Assembly (NCBI GenBank): GCA_003650255.1
Contig: QMOP01000083.1
Location: forward strand, 1-6,270
Origin: Caldisericota bacterium
GTDB lineage: Bacteria; CG03; B21-G15
DNA: 6,270 nt
Reading direction: 5' to 3'
Part shown: piece after piece, positions 5,563-6,270 of the stretch
Layout of the letters: each line of letters starts with the position of its first letter
Position numbering within the stretch: position 1 is the stretch's first letter
Notes under the pieces: generated by a model
Told to the model about the DNA's origin: nothing
Databases searched by the model: none
Seen by the model: only the letters and a program-made list of their open reading frames with translations
Program-made: the position numbers and the translations under genes

Positions 5563-6270
5563 AAAGGTTCTTTATATTTTTAATTTTTCTTTCATCATGT
5601 TCATTTTATATCTTTAAAGTTAATTTCAGGAAAGTTGATAAACTTATAGAAGAGAAGAAGTATGAAGAGGCAATAAAAGTTTTAAAGAATTTTGAAAAAA
5701 GGAGAAAAAGGGATTTATGTGTTAAATTAAAACTTGCTGAGGTTTACTGGAAAATGGGTATTTATGATGAAGCGAAAAAGAGGTATTTTGAAATTTTAAA
5801 GTATAAAGAACTTCCTTTATGCAGGAAAAGGTTGTCATACATTTATGAAAAAGAGGGTCTTTATGATAGAGCAAGGAAAAATTTAGAGATTTATCTTAAA
5901 AATGAGAAGGATAAAAAGGAATATTTACACCTTTCAATATTATATGAGAAGATAGGATTTTATGATGAGGCAATCAAACTTTTAAAGAAATTTAAAGATT
6001 TGGTATCTGAAGAAGAGTATATTGAAAGAATATTTTTTCTACTTGTAAAACAGAATAAAATTGAAGAGGCATATGAGTTTGTCAAAGAAAAAGATAATAA
6101 ATTACTTAAAGGTTATGGGATCATACTTCTGGGAAGATATGATGAGGCAAAGGAGTTTTTAAGAAAGGATAATTCGAGAGTTTCAAAGTTTTTATTGCTT
6201 CTTATTGGGAAAATTAAAGGAGAAAAGTACAGTATCAGTATACAGCCTGAAAATGAAATTGAGAGAAAAC
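5559..6270 (+). CDS. TPR-repeat lipoprotein, 3' end outside window
   Basis: The frame opens with an ATG overlapping the patatin stop (ATGA) and runs without a stop to the right edge, giving 237 residues of a longer protein. MKRFFIFLIFLSSC is a lipoprotein signal peptide with lipobox LSSC and the modified cysteine at residue 14, so the mature protein should be lipid-anchored on the periplasmic side. The rest is a series of degenerate tetratricopeptide-type helix pairs, marked by repeated Y-[DE]-[ED/R]-A words: KYEEAIKVL, IYDEAKKRYFEIL, LYDRARKNLEIYL, FYDEAIKLLKKF, KIEEAYEFV and RYDEAKEFL. Spacing of about 30-37 residues is usual for TPRs. Such proteins scaffold protein-protein contacts, often in outer-membrane assembly (for instance BamD- or YfgC/BepA-like roles), but no specific partner can be named here. 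Upstream ribosome binding is weak (GAAAG against the ATG), so coupling to the patatin gene is likely. Confidence 0.87.
   Translation, partial: MKRFFIFLIFLSSCSFYIFKVNFRKVDKLIEEKKYEEAIKVLKNFEKRRKRDLCVKLKLAEVYWKMGIYDEAKKRYFEILKYKELPLCRKRLSYIYEKEGLYDRARKNLEIYLKNEKDKKEYLHLSILYEKIGFYDEAIKLLKKFKDLVSEEEYIERIFFLLVKQNKIEEAYEFVKEKDNKLLKGYGIILLGRYDEAKEFLRKDNSRVSKFLLLLIGKIKGEKYSISIQPENEIERK

Overview
The window is AT-rich and densely packed. Every gene lies on the + strand, and four of the five junctions between adjacent genes that directly abut are 4-base ATGA stop/start overlaps; the fifth (TolC-like gene to patatin) overlaps by about 23 bases. Proteins are rich in Lys, Glu and Ile, and arginine is mostly AGA/AGG. 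A TolC-type outer-membrane protein and a predicted lipoprotein indicate a diderm bacterium. The compact, AT-rich, Lys/Glu-rich style would suit a thermophilic or candidate-phylum lineage, but I cannot name a taxon from the sequence.

Layout. Bases 2-3397 carry the last steps of arginine biosynthesis: the C-terminal part of an acetylornithine-type aminotransferase (argD, cut by the left edge), argininosuccinate synthase (argG) and argininosuccinate lyase (argH). Bases 3394-6270 continue without a gap into four envelope-type genes: a 63-residue two-helix membrane protein, a short TolC/OEP-family outer-membrane protein, a secreted-looking patatin-family phospholipase, and a TPR-repeat lipoprotein cut by the right edge. 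No terminator or convincing promoter is visible between the two halves, so the whole window reads as part of one transcription unit.

The one stretch that breaks the pattern is the 193-base gap between argG and argH. It holds two unlike repetitive blocks side by side. The first is a GC-rich inverted-repeat element (1836-1941, about 58% G+C by hand count) with 21-base arms that match at 18 positions. The second is a degenerate array of nine 7-base units (1944-2006) ending just before the argH ribosome binding site. This composite insert is the most unusual feature of the window.

Functionally, ArgD, ArgG and ArgH would act in the cytoplasm to take N-acetylglutamate semialdehyde and later citrulline towards arginine. 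The downstream genes would act at the cell surface or periplasm. Nothing in the sequence ties the two sets to one process beyond co-transcription. No clear new defence or metabolic system is visible.
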